Shown in pieces: positions 7,420 to 13,560 of a DNA stretch of 13,560 nt (the stretch's first letter is position 1; each line of letters starts with the position of its first letter). The notes under the pieces were generated by a model. It searched no databases. It worked only from the letters and a program-made list of their open reading frames with translations, and had not been told where the DNA came from. Both the position numbers and the translations under genes were made by a program. Source of the stretch: CAUZEO01 sp963578625 (GTDB lineage Bacteria > Verrucomicrobiota > Kiritimatiellia > SLOV01); assembly GCA_963578625.1 (NCBI GenBank), contig CAUZEO010000122.1, positions 1 through 13,560 on the forward strand. Direction: 5' to 3'.

Positions 7420-7435
7420 TCATGGCCGACCATGA
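7420..7435. promoter_or_regulatory. Candidate operator: perfect 16-bp inverted repeat
   Basis: TCATGG-CCGA-CCATGA has perfectly matched 6-bp arms and lies 62 bases upstream of the importer start codon. The position and two-fold symmetry suit a dimeric repressor such as a LacI-family sugar regulator, but no regulator gene is in the window. A 16-bp palindrome can occur by chance, so this is a candidate only. Confidence 0.35.
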
Positions 7436-7496
7436 TATCCCTAGACGGCTGCGCGGTGCAAGGAGAAACATTGTCGACCCGGCAGTGTTCGGGTTG

Positions 7497-7750
7497 AATG
7501 CGGGTCGGCATCGACCGGCGCGAGTGCGGTTGCCGGACCTCAACATCCTACTTGAATTCGGAGTCTCACAGACAACGCAGATCTCACTGATCGAACTCGG
7601 GCTCACCAGAACAAAGCGCCATCGTTCTATCGGACTTGATCTCCGCAGACAGCTTGTCTCCGGATGAGCCGCTACATCTTCGCCTTGTTACCGCTCCCGG
7701 CGTTGCTCTAGTTGGATTCCCGTTAGACCGAACGTTGCCCTTCAAAGACA
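7497..7750 (+). pseudogene. Possible frameshifted remnant of a helicase C-terminus
   Basis: On the plus strand 7530-7613 reads 'LPDLNILLEFGVSQTTQISL' and then 'IELGLTRT'. Dropping one A from the AAA at 7613-7615 lets it continue as 'SAIVLSDLISADSLSPDE'. The joined reading ('LGLTRT' plus 'SAIVLSDLI') resembles, from memory, the C-terminal segment of a group of large bacterial DEAD/DEAH-type helicases. Past about 7665 the likely frame changes again and meets a stop, as expected of decayed sequence. There is no start codon or N-terminal part. The family link is recalled, not searched. Confidence 0.35.
7642..7664. promoter_or_regulatory. Imperfect 23-bp inverted repeat upstream of GH2 gene
   Basis: TCCGCAGACA-GCT-TGTCTCCGGA has 9 of 10 arm positions matched and sits about 150 bases upstream of the GH2 start. 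It could be an operator, but it lies inside the probable helicase remnant and may simply be old coding sequence. Confidence 0.22.
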
Positions 7751-7814
7751 TTTGTGTGATCTTGTCAGAGAGGCGAAATCGGAAATCGTATGCAAGAAGG
7801 TGAGGAGTAAAACT

Positions 7815-9659
7815 ATGCTTTATCCCCGGGAAACACAAGCTCGTGAAATAAAGGACCTCAACGGAATATGGGAATTCCGTGTGGATTCCGAAAGCCAGGG
7901 TCGACGCAAAAAGTGGTACGCCAAGCCACTGACGCAGACCATTCCCATGCCGGTGCCGGCCAGCTATAACGACATTACCCAGGACATCGGAATCCGTCAC
8001 CACGTCGGTGACGTCTGGTACGAAAGAACGTTCTTTGTCTCTCCATCCTGGGAACACAAACGAATCGTCCTCCGTGTCGGCAGCGCGACACATCATGCGG
8101 TCGTCTGGGTTAACGGCAAGAAGGCCACCGAACACAAGGGCGGTTTTCTGCCCTTTGAAGCCGACGTGTCCGATGTCGTCGAAATCGGCGAAGAAAACCG
8201 CCTCACCGTTGTCGTCAACAACGTACTCGACTGGACAACGCTCCCGCCGGGCGAGATACTCGACGCCGCCAAACGCAACGCCGTCATCAACCCCGGTGCG
8301 CCGACGTTCCCGGCCAACGCTCCACCAATTCAGGACTATTTCCACGGGTTCTTCAATTACGCGGGCATTCACCGACCGGTGCTTATGCTGGCCACGAACA
8401 AAAAGTACGTCGCCGGCGTTAAGGTGAATACAGAGTACAAGGGCACGAGCGGCCGGGTTGATTACACGGTCAAAACGGTCGGGGCGGGGACAAAAACAAC
8501 CGTGCGCCTCGTCGGTGAGAGTGGACGGGTCGTGGCCACCGGCGAGGGGAAATCCGGAACGCTTGCGATCAAGAATGTCCGGCTCTGGAAGCCCGGCAAG
8601 CCGTACCTGTACAAGTTGATCGTCGACCTTCACGCCGCGGGCGGACAGCTGCTCGACACCTACTGGCTGCACGTCGGTGTTCGAACGGTCCAGATCAAAG
8701 GGAAACAATTCCTGATCAACGGGAAGCCATTCTACTTCAAGGGATTCGGCAAGCACGAGGACGCCGACATTCGGGGCAAGGGCCTGGACCATGTCGTAAA
8801 CGTCAAGGATATGAACCTTCTGAAGTGGATCGGCGCGAATTCGTTCCGGACATCTCACTATCCCTACGCGGAGGAGATCATGGATCTCTGTGACCGCCTG
8901 GGCATTGTCGTGATCGACGAGAGCCCGGCCGTCGGGCTGGCTTTTGATCCCAACACGCGCGCCACGAAACACAAGGCTTTCACCCCGGAGCGTTTCGGGG
9001 CGGAGACGCTGAAGCACCACCGACAGGTCATGAAGGAGATGATCGACCGGGACAGCAACCACCCCTGCGTGGTCATGTGGTCGGTGTCGAACGAGGCCGC
9101 CGTCTACGACAAGGGAGCGGTGCCCTATTTTCGCAACCTCGCCAACTACACCCGTAAGCTCGACCCGCACCGGCCGGTCACGAACGTGATGAACATGCCC
9201 GCAAGCATGTGCCGGGTCTCACAGTTCTTCGATGTGGTCAGTGTCAACAGCTACTACGGGTGGTATTGGAACACCGGTGAGCTGGAATACATCGATCATC
9301 GACTGAGCAAGGACCTGAAGGAGTACTACCGGGTTTTCAAGAAGCCCGTGATCCTGGCCGAGTACGGCACCGAGACCATTCCCGGCCTTCATACCGACCC
9401 GCCGCAGATGTTTACCGAGGAGTACCAGTGCGAGATGCTCACTCGCTACCACGAGGTGCTCGACAAGTTCGACTTCGTGATCGGCGAGCACGTCTGGTGC
9501 TTCGCGGATTTCATGATGCAGCAGCACCTCTCACGCGTGATGGGCTGCCGCAAGGGTGTGTTCACCCGCCAGCGCGACCCCAAGGCCGCGGCTCACATGC
9601 TGAGAAAGCGCTGGCGGGCGATGAAATCGCATCCGCCGGCCCCAAAGGGGCGACCCTGA
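7815..9659 (+). CDS. uidA: GH2 beta-glucuronidase-like glycosidase
   Basis: A cytoplasmic glycoside hydrolase (614 residues, against 603 for E. coli UidA, which it resembles along its whole length). It has a sugar-binding jelly roll ('REIKDLNGIWEF', 'HKGGFLPFEADV'), an immunoglobulin-like domain near 190-290, and a TIM barrel from about 295 ('HEDADIRGKG', 'WIGANSFRTSHYPYAEE'). The acid/base is E427 in 'VSNEA' and the nucleophile E516 in 'LAEYGTE'. Two expected sugar-contact residues differ. The NxK motif that marks beta-glucuronidases is C578-R-K580 before 'GVFTR', and the Asp of UidA's 'YFHDFFNYAG' is Gly178. R574 and W561 are kept. A loop at 146-173 is longer than in UidA. The ATG at 7815 follows a strong ribosome binding site (AAGGTGAGGAG, 7797-7807, 7 bases away), so an upstream in-frame ATG at 7752 is unlikely. 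It is divergent from the importer operon. The fold and mechanism are sure; glucuronide specificity is not. Confidence 0.93.
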   Translation: MLYPRETQAREIKDLNGIWEFRVDSESQGRRKKWYAKPLTQTIPMPVPASYNDITQDIGIRHHVGDVWYERTFFVSPSWEHKRIVLRVGSATHHAVVWVNGKKATEHKGGFLPFEADVSDVVEIGEENRLTVVVNNVLDWTTLPPGEILDAAKRNAVINPGAPTFPANAPPIQDYFHGFFNYAGIHRPVLMLATNKKYVAGVKVNTEYKGTSGRVDYTVKTVGAGTKTTVRLVGESGRVVATGEGKSGTLAIKNVRLWKPGKPYLYKLIVDLHAAGGQLLDTYWLHVGVRTVQIKGKQFLINGKPFYFKGFGKHEDADIRGKGLDHVVNVKDMNLLKWIGANSFRTSHYPYAEEIMDLCDRLGIVVIDESPAVGLAFDPNTRATKHKAFTPERFGAETLKHHRQVMKEMIDRDSNHPCVVMWSVSNEAAVYDKGAVPYFRNLANYTRKLDPHRPVTNVMNMPASMCRVSQFFDVVSVNSYYGWYWNTGELEYIDHRLSKDLKEYYRVFKKPVILAEYGTETIPGLHTDPPQMFTEEYQCEMLTRYHEVLDKFDFVIGEHVWCFADFMMQQHLSRVMGCRKGVFTRQRDPKAAAHMLRKRWRAMKSHPPAPKGRP

Positions 9660-9668
9660 ACCGGTGGC

Positions 9669-9687
9669 GGAGGGGTCAGACCCCTCC
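9669..9687. terminator. Bidirectional terminator-like hairpin between convergent genes
   Basis: A perfect 8-bp stem GGAGGGGT/ACCCCTCC with loop CAG occupies most of the 34-bp gap between the GH2 stop (9657-9659) and the stop of the opposing gene (9694-9696). The position and symmetry suit termination from both sides; there is no long T run on either side. Confidence 0.6.
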
Positions 9688-9693
9688 TCCGAT

Positions 9694-12600
9694 TTACAGC
9701 CGGATCAGCGTCCAGTCGCCGGGGGCGAGGTGGACTTTCAGCACGGTCGTGCCCTTCTCGATCGTCGAGGGGACCCGGAAGCCACCGGGGACCAGCAGAT
9801 CCACCGGGTCCTCGACCCGGCCCGTGACCGTGACCGTCGTATCGAGGGGTTCCTCGACGTTCCGGTTGCAGAGGCCGAGATATCTTTCGCCATGGTTCCC
9901 CTCGCGGACGAGGATCTCCAGGTCCGCATGGGGAGATACAGCCGTCCGAACACAGACGCCTTCGACGGTCTCGACCAATGAGCGTTTCAGCGACGGCTTG
10001 CGCATGAGAAGGTCCAGCATTCGGTTCAGGTGGATGACCTTGCCGTCACCGTATGCCGTCTGCTGGATCGCCGGTTCCGATCGCTGGTCCGCGCCATCCA
10101 GGTTGTAGTCCCAGGCACCGGTTCCTGTCTTCCGGTACCCGGGGAACAGCGTCCTGAACAGCGACGATTGATCCGGAAGATCGATCCCGAACTCGTTCTT
10201 CAGGGCAAACGGCCCTGCCGCGACCAGCGTACCGCCCTTCTTCACCCACGCAACAAGCCGTTCGGACAGTTCCTGCGACATGTACGGCGCATAGGGCAGA
10301 AACAGGACGGCGTAGTCATCCAGCGACCCCTTGCCGTCCAGCACCATCTCTTCGGGCAGATAGTCGTGGGCGATGTTGCTCGGGCTCAGAAGCTTGTTAT
10401 GCAGATCGAACATCAGGCTCAACGTGTCGCTGTCGTTGCTGTCGTGCTTCAGGCTCGCCAGGTTGAACACGCTGGCGCAGGGCTGGATGACGGCCGTTCG
10501 GGGGATCTCCTGCCGGCTCTCCAGCAGGGCCTTCTCGACCGTTCTGCACCTTCGAAACATGACGGGAATGACGGTGTTGCTCCAGCGGTAGATCGTCTGC
10601 TGATAATCGACATTGAACGAATTGCCGTTGTAGGCCACCAGGATACTCGTGGGATGCGACGCGGTGCGGAGCCACCAGGCGGAGACCCGCACGTCCCTCA
10701 GGAACATCTTGAAGAAGAGTTTCCTGAGATCGCGCCGGGCCAGCCGCTCGTCGTTCAGGTGCTGCTTCGACCACATGCCGTAGTAGTTCTCGAAGTACCC
10801 GGTCGCCTTTCCGAACGCCCGGTTCATCGTCTCCAGGTAGACCCACATGGGCTCTTCGTTGCCCGGGCCCGAGTGGTGGCTCATGAGGTCGCCCGTGTTC
10901 TCCCGGTACATGAGGTACGTGTTTCCCGCCCTCATAAAGTGGGAGGGATCGGGCATGACCGGCACGTCAGGCGCGCCTTTCCTCAACGACTTCCGCATCG
11001 CGGCCAGCAGCCTGACGTAGTTCAGCCGATGCCATCGCTCGAATTCGTAGGTCAGGCCGGACACTTCGTCATCAGGCGTCGAGTATTGATGATAAGGAAC
11101 CTCGACGGCCTCGAACGATGTGTAGTCCGTATGCCATTTCTTATTCAACACCTCGATGGATCGGTAACGCTCCTTCAGATAATCCCGGAAGGCCGACTGG
11201 ATCGATGGGTTGTAGCCGACATGCTGGGCGGAACCTTCCCAACCGGTCAGGAAATAGTCCACCTCGGTCAACGACAACAGCTCGACGGCCATGTTCTTGA
11301 GATAGCCGTCGACGTACTCCCAGACTTCCGGATTGTGAACATTGAGCCGTGAGTTGTTGCCGATATGCGTGCTGGCGATCAGCGGCGGTTGCTTGTCCGG
11401 CTCCGTCTGCAGCAGGAGGTCCGGATCACGCCGGGCCTTCTCGAGCATCCAATCGGTCATGGGAAACAGGAGACCGCGATAACTCGGCTCGGTGCAGGAA
11501 AAGGTCTTGATTCTCCCGTGGCTTTCTCGACGGATTCGGTCGATGTATTTGCGCAGTTTCGGATAGGCGTATTCCCCGGGAACGTCCGTGATCGGCCACG
11601 AAATAGGGTGGTCAATGTGAAAGTTGTCAAAGGGACCCAGCGGCCACAACGGTTCCGTGTGCGCACTGCAGAAGGCAGAAAACTGATACCTGACATTGGT
11701 GCCGTCATCGTTCAGATAGCGCTGCCCGGGAGCGAGCTCGAGCGCGTCCATCGTCCACGGCCCCTTCTCCGACACGCTGGACGCCGCCGAGGAGACGAAG
11801 CTCTGGATTCGCGTGTCCAGCGTCTGGATCCTGGCGGTCACGGCATCGAGCTGCGAATCCAGACCGGACAACTTCTCGACACTCCGGTCGGCAACGTAAG
11901 CTTGCCCGTAGAACTGATACGACGCATTGAGGTCGGTGTCGATGGCGACGCTTTCCCTCTGAATCTGCTCGAAGCTCCCGGTGAGTGACGCATCCCCTGC
12001 CCCCGCATGGTTTTCGTAATACGCGGCCCGTTCGGCGGCTCGCAGCTTCTCGTTCAGGAAGCTCTTGCGGACCAGGGTTTGATTGAACTTCATGGCCGCC
12101 TGATAGAACTCGGGATGCTTCGCCTTTGTCTGCTCACTGAGGTACCCCTCCGCATAGTAGTATCCGTTCTTCGACTTCGGGCCCCGGTCGGCCTCATAGG
12201 GGAAATAGGTCCAGAGGTCCGGAACCCTCTTCTTGCCGCCGCCGCGCAGGAAGCGATCGGCAATCTTGATGCCCGAGACCTCCTTGCGTCGCATCAGCGG
12301 ATCCGCGTCGGAGTTCTCCCAGTACGACATGTCCGCCACGATCTCATGGCGGGAGTAGAAGGCCAGACGACCGAACCGATGGCGCTGGCTGAAACCTCCG
12401 AGCGTCGCCCATGAGGACATCTCCTTCTCCACGTAGCGTCCCCGGCCCACGTTGAAGTGCCAACGCTCGTTGTCCTTGGGGGGTTCCACGCCGAGCGACT
12501 CGAAGGGAAGGGCTATCTCGACCGACCAGAAGCGCTCGGACTTCGAGATCTCGACCGACCACTCGAACGCAATCTTCTGATTCTGCCCGTTGTTGATCCC

Positions 12601-13053
12601 GCTGTAGGTGTTCTTCACCGTGTCGGTGATGAACTGGAAATAGCTGCGGCCCTCTCCCGTCGGATCGACAAAGACCTCGACGCAGTCGCCCATCCAGGGC
12701 TGCATCGGAGACGACACCTTCAGCTTGTCGATGCCCGGCTCGTGGAGCTTCACGCCGAAATAGACGTTCTTGTCGTCGTAGCAGCTCATCACCTCAGTAT
12801 TCGCCAACGGCGGCTCGATCTTCCCCGCATCGATGAGCTTGACGAACCCCCTGGCTCTCTGGACGTGAGCATTGTTCCAGCAGCCATCGTCCAGACGACC
12901 GTCCACGACGGGCCCGGCCGTCTTCAGGCTGAAGAGCGTCAGATGCTTGTGGTAGTCCGTAAGGTCAGCCGCGCGCGCCGGTACCCCCGCGATGAACAGA
13001 GTGGTGCAGGCTAGGGCGGCGCAACATAGAGTTCGAGATAGATTAGGAGTCAT
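9694..13053 (-). CDS. Secreted CBM9 plus GH42-like glycoside hydrolase
   Basis: A 1119-residue exported enzyme. Residues 1-28 are a signal peptide ('ALACTTLFIAGVPARA'). Residues 40-235 match a CBM9/DOMON-type module ('VVDGRLDDGCWNNA', 'GDCVEVFVDPTGEGRSYFQF', 'WSVEIALPF'). Residues 300-430 are a helical, charged linker. The GH42-like catalytic barrel spans roughly 435-830, with candidate acid/base E606 in 'LTGWEGSAQHVG' and candidate nucleophile E755 in 'GYFENYYGMW'. Between them, 621-654 carries 'FRDYLKERYRSIEVLNKKWH', the same motif repeated in the permease. Residues 850-960 resemble the glutamine-amidotransferase-like trimerisation domain of GH42 ('YAVLFLPYAPYMSQELSERL', then 'GGTLVAAGP'). 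A beta-rich tail ends the protein. It most likely cleaves beta-linked sugars from an extracellular glycan. The ATG at 13053 has only a weak ribosome binding site (GAAAG). Divergence at the acid/base motif (GWEG rather than DNE) means it may belong to a GH42-related, unclassified group. Confidence 0.8.
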   Translation of the reverse strand: MTPNLSRTLCCAALACTTLFIAGVPARAADLTDYHKHLTLFSLKTAGPVVDGRLDDGCWNNAHVQRARGFVKLIDAGKIEPPLANTEVMSCYDDKNVYFGVKLHEPGIDKLKVSSPMQPWMGDCVEVFVDPTGEGRSYFQFITDTVKNTYSGINNGQNQKIAFEWSVEISKSERFWSVEIALPFESLGVEPPKDNERWHFNVGRGRYVEKEMSSWATLGGFSQRHRFGRLAFYSRHEIVADMSYWENSDADPLMRRKEVSGIKIADRFLRGGGKKRVPDLWTYFPYEADRGPKSKNGYYYAEGYLSEQTKAKHPEFYQAAMKFNQTLVRKSFLNEKLRAAERAAYYENHAGAGDASLTGSFEQIQRESVAIDTDLNASYQFYGQAYVADRSVEKLSGLDSQLDAVTARIQTLDTRIQSFVSSAASSVSEKGPWTMDALELAPGQRYLNDDGTNVRYQFSAFCSAHTEPLWPLGPFDNFHIDHPISWPITDVPGEYAYPKLRKYIDRIRRESHGRIKTFSCTEPSYRGLLFPMTDWMLEKARRDPDLLLQTEPDKQPPLIASTHIGNNSRLNVHNPEVWEYVDGYLKNMAVELLSLTEVDYFLTGWEGSAQHVGYNPSIQSAFRDYLKERYRSIEVLNKKWHTDYTSFEAVEVPYHQYSTPDDEVSGLTYEFERWHRLNYVRLLAAMRKSLRKGAPDVPVMPDPSHFMRAGNTYLMYRENTGDLMSHHSGPGNEEPMWVYLETMNRAFGKATGYFENYYGMWSKQHLNDERLARRDLRKLFFKMFLRDVRVSAWWLRTASHPTSILVAYNGNSFNVDYQQTIYRWSNTVIPVMFRRCRTVEKALLESRQEIPRTAVIQPCASVFNLASLKHDSNDSDTLSLMFDLHNKLLSPSNIAHDYLPEEMVLDGKGSLDDYAVLFLPYAPYMSQELSERLVAWVKKGGTLVAAGPFALKNEFGIDLPDQSSLFRTLFPGYRKTGTGAWDYNLDGADQRSEPAIQQTAYGDGKVIHLNRMLDLLMRKPSLKRSLVETVEGVCVRTAVSPHADLEILVREGNHGERYLGLCNRNVEEPLDTTVTVTGRVEDPVDLLVPGGFRVPSTIEKGTTVLKVHLAPGDWTLIRL

Positions 13054-13125
13054 GGAATAGAAGCTTTCGGGGGTGATGTTCCATTATCAAACTGTGAACT
13101 CATAATCATGCTATCTATCCCAACG

Positions 13126-13205
13126 GAGTGCAACTCCAAGGGCGGGGGTTCCACCCCCGTACCCTGGACCAAAAATGAACCACCCCTGAAAGGGTTGCAC
13201 GGGTT
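13126..13205. repeat. Cluster of three short hairpins between same-strand genes
   Basis: Three stems follow one another: GGAGT-GCA-ACTCC (about 13126-13138), CGGGGGT-TCC-ACCCCCG (13143-13159) and CCCCT-GAA-AGGG (about 13184-13195). The last is nested within GAACC/GGTTC. They lie downstream of the C45-like gene and upstream of the GH42-like gene on the minus strand, so they could end one transcript or stabilise it. No T run is present. The layout resembles dispersed REP-type elements. Confidence 0.4.
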
Positions 13206-13225
13206 CTCACTAAACATCCGCCGTG

Positions 13226-13560
13226 TTACACCGCGACCGCCTGCCACCTCCCCGGCACGCGGCCGCCGCGGCAGGTGTGGAGCACGCGGTCCCGGCAATC
13301 GGCAAAGAGACTGTCGATGGTCATGTCGGCCAACTCGTGTTGTTTTGAACCGCCCGGTAACTGGTGGATCCAGGGCCACGGGCCTTCACGATCGGTCAGG
13401 ATTTTTCGGGCGGCCGCGGGCGTGACTCGCCCGGCGTATGTTTTCATGAGCGCCTCCATACGACTGCAGCGATACCGTGTCGAAGCCGCGTCTTTGCCGA
13501 TCAGCTTTTGACGCGAGCCGGCGACGATCGAGTCGCACAGGTAATGATTGGACCGGCTGA
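13226..13560 (-). CDS. Probable C45-family acyltransferase/amidohydrolase, C-terminal part
   Basis: The minus-strand frame is open from the right edge (110 residues visible) to TAA at 13226-13228, so this is the C-terminal end of a longer gene that starts outside the window. The order of short motifs fits the C45 (isopenicillin-N acyltransferase/carcinine-hydrolase-like) Ntn-hydrolase family: 'SNHYLCDS', a Thr-Arg-Tyr-Arg segment followed by 'MEALMKTYAGRVTPAAARKI', 'LTDREGPWPW', and a final strand pair 'MTIDSLFADCRDRVLHTCRG'. In this family a precursor cleaves itself to expose an N-terminal Cys that attacks amide bonds; that Cys is not in the window, so activity cannot be judged. Internal ATGs at 13459 and 13447 are not the real start because the frame and the motifs extend upstream. 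The assignment is by recalled motif pattern only. Confidence 0.55.
   Translation of the reverse strand, partial: SRSNHYLCDSIVAGSRQKLIGKDAASTRYRCSRMEALMKTYAGRVTPAAARKILTDREGPWPWIHQLPGGSKQHELADMTIDSLFADCRDRVLHTCRGGRVPGRWQAVAV

Larger units (their letters stand above)
7359..7814. other. Divergent intergenic region between importer operon and GH2 gene
   Basis: 456 bases separate the divergent starts and must hold promoters for both directions. I could not place a convincing -35/-10 pair. It contains a perfect 16-bp inverted repeat (7420-7435), a 23-bp imperfect one (7642-7664), a probable helicase-tail remnant on the plus strand, and on the minus strand a possible 22-codon reading frame (7423-7355, 'MSLRPIVNTINCHDYLVDVP') that ends in the ATGA overlapping the importer start. 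Confidence 0.45.

Noticed and set aside
7359..7511. Earlier start at 7511 for the fused permease
   Set aside because: It would put 51 Arg/His/Pro-rich residues before the signal sequence, which is implausible for an exported domain.
7752..7814. Earlier in-frame start for the GH2 gene at 7752
   Set aside because: The 21 added residues have no family counterpart, and the strong ribosome binding site at 7797-7807 points to the ATG at 7815.
7584..9170. 528-codon minus-strand open frame opposite the GH2 gene
   Set aside because: It is antisense to a well-supported enzyme, has no recognisable motif, and its composition mirrors the complementary codons.
10030..11352. 440-codon plus-strand frame opposite the GH42-like gene
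   Set aside because: No domain, antisense to a gene with signal peptide and catalytic motifs.

Overview
The window reads as chromosomal DNA from a member of the PVC superphylum (Planctomycetota, Kiritimatiellota, Lentisphaerota or Verrucomicrobiota). I infer this from G+C-rich coding sequence, the secreted-protein tail with a 'TGTGGNMY' motif at the left, the TMTC-like membrane protein fragment, sugar permeases fused to or carrying large extracytoplasmic domains, and a CBM9 plus GH42-like secreted enzyme. The phylum cannot be fixed from this sequence alone, and no RNA gene, CRISPR array or intact mobile element is visible.

Layout. At 1-1108 two broken gene pieces meet: the C-terminal membrane part of a TMTC/PMT-like TPR protein on the minus strand (one frameshift, runs off the left edge), and a secreted laminin-G-like protein on the plus strand with an in-frame TAG. 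At 1355-2254 (minus) is a nitrilase-superfamily amidohydrolase preceded by an 11-G tract. At 2598-7358 (minus) is a two-gene ABC sugar-importer operon. The upstream gene encodes a solute-binding protein fused to a MalF-type permease. The downstream gene encodes a MalG-type permease with about 390 extra residues between its first and second membrane spans. A 456-bp divergent intergenic region (7359-7814) holds a likely operator palindrome and what looks like a decayed, frameshifted helicase tail. At 7815-9659 (plus) is a GH2 beta-glucuronidase-like enzyme with a very good ribosome binding site. It converges, across a 34-bp hairpin-filled gap, on a 1119-residue secreted CBM9 plus GH42-like enzyme (9694-13053, minus). 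A hairpin cluster (13126-13205) separates that gene from the C-terminal part of a probable C45-family acyltransferase/hydrolase, which runs off the right edge.

How the genes fit together. This looks like a carbohydrate-use island. A secreted GH42-like enzyme with a CBM9-type module would attack an extracellular glycan, the importer would take up the released sugars, and the cytoplasmic GH2 enzyme would trim them. No ATPase subunit is in the window, so a shared ATPase encoded elsewhere would be needed. The most striking feature is the MalG-type permease. Its extracytoplasmic insert is built from three clear and up to five tandem copies of a roughly 33-residue motif, and the same motif lies inside the neighbouring GH42-like enzyme. 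Two sugar-contact positions expected of beta-glucuronidases are changed in the GH2 enzyme, so the true substrate may not be a simple glucuronide.
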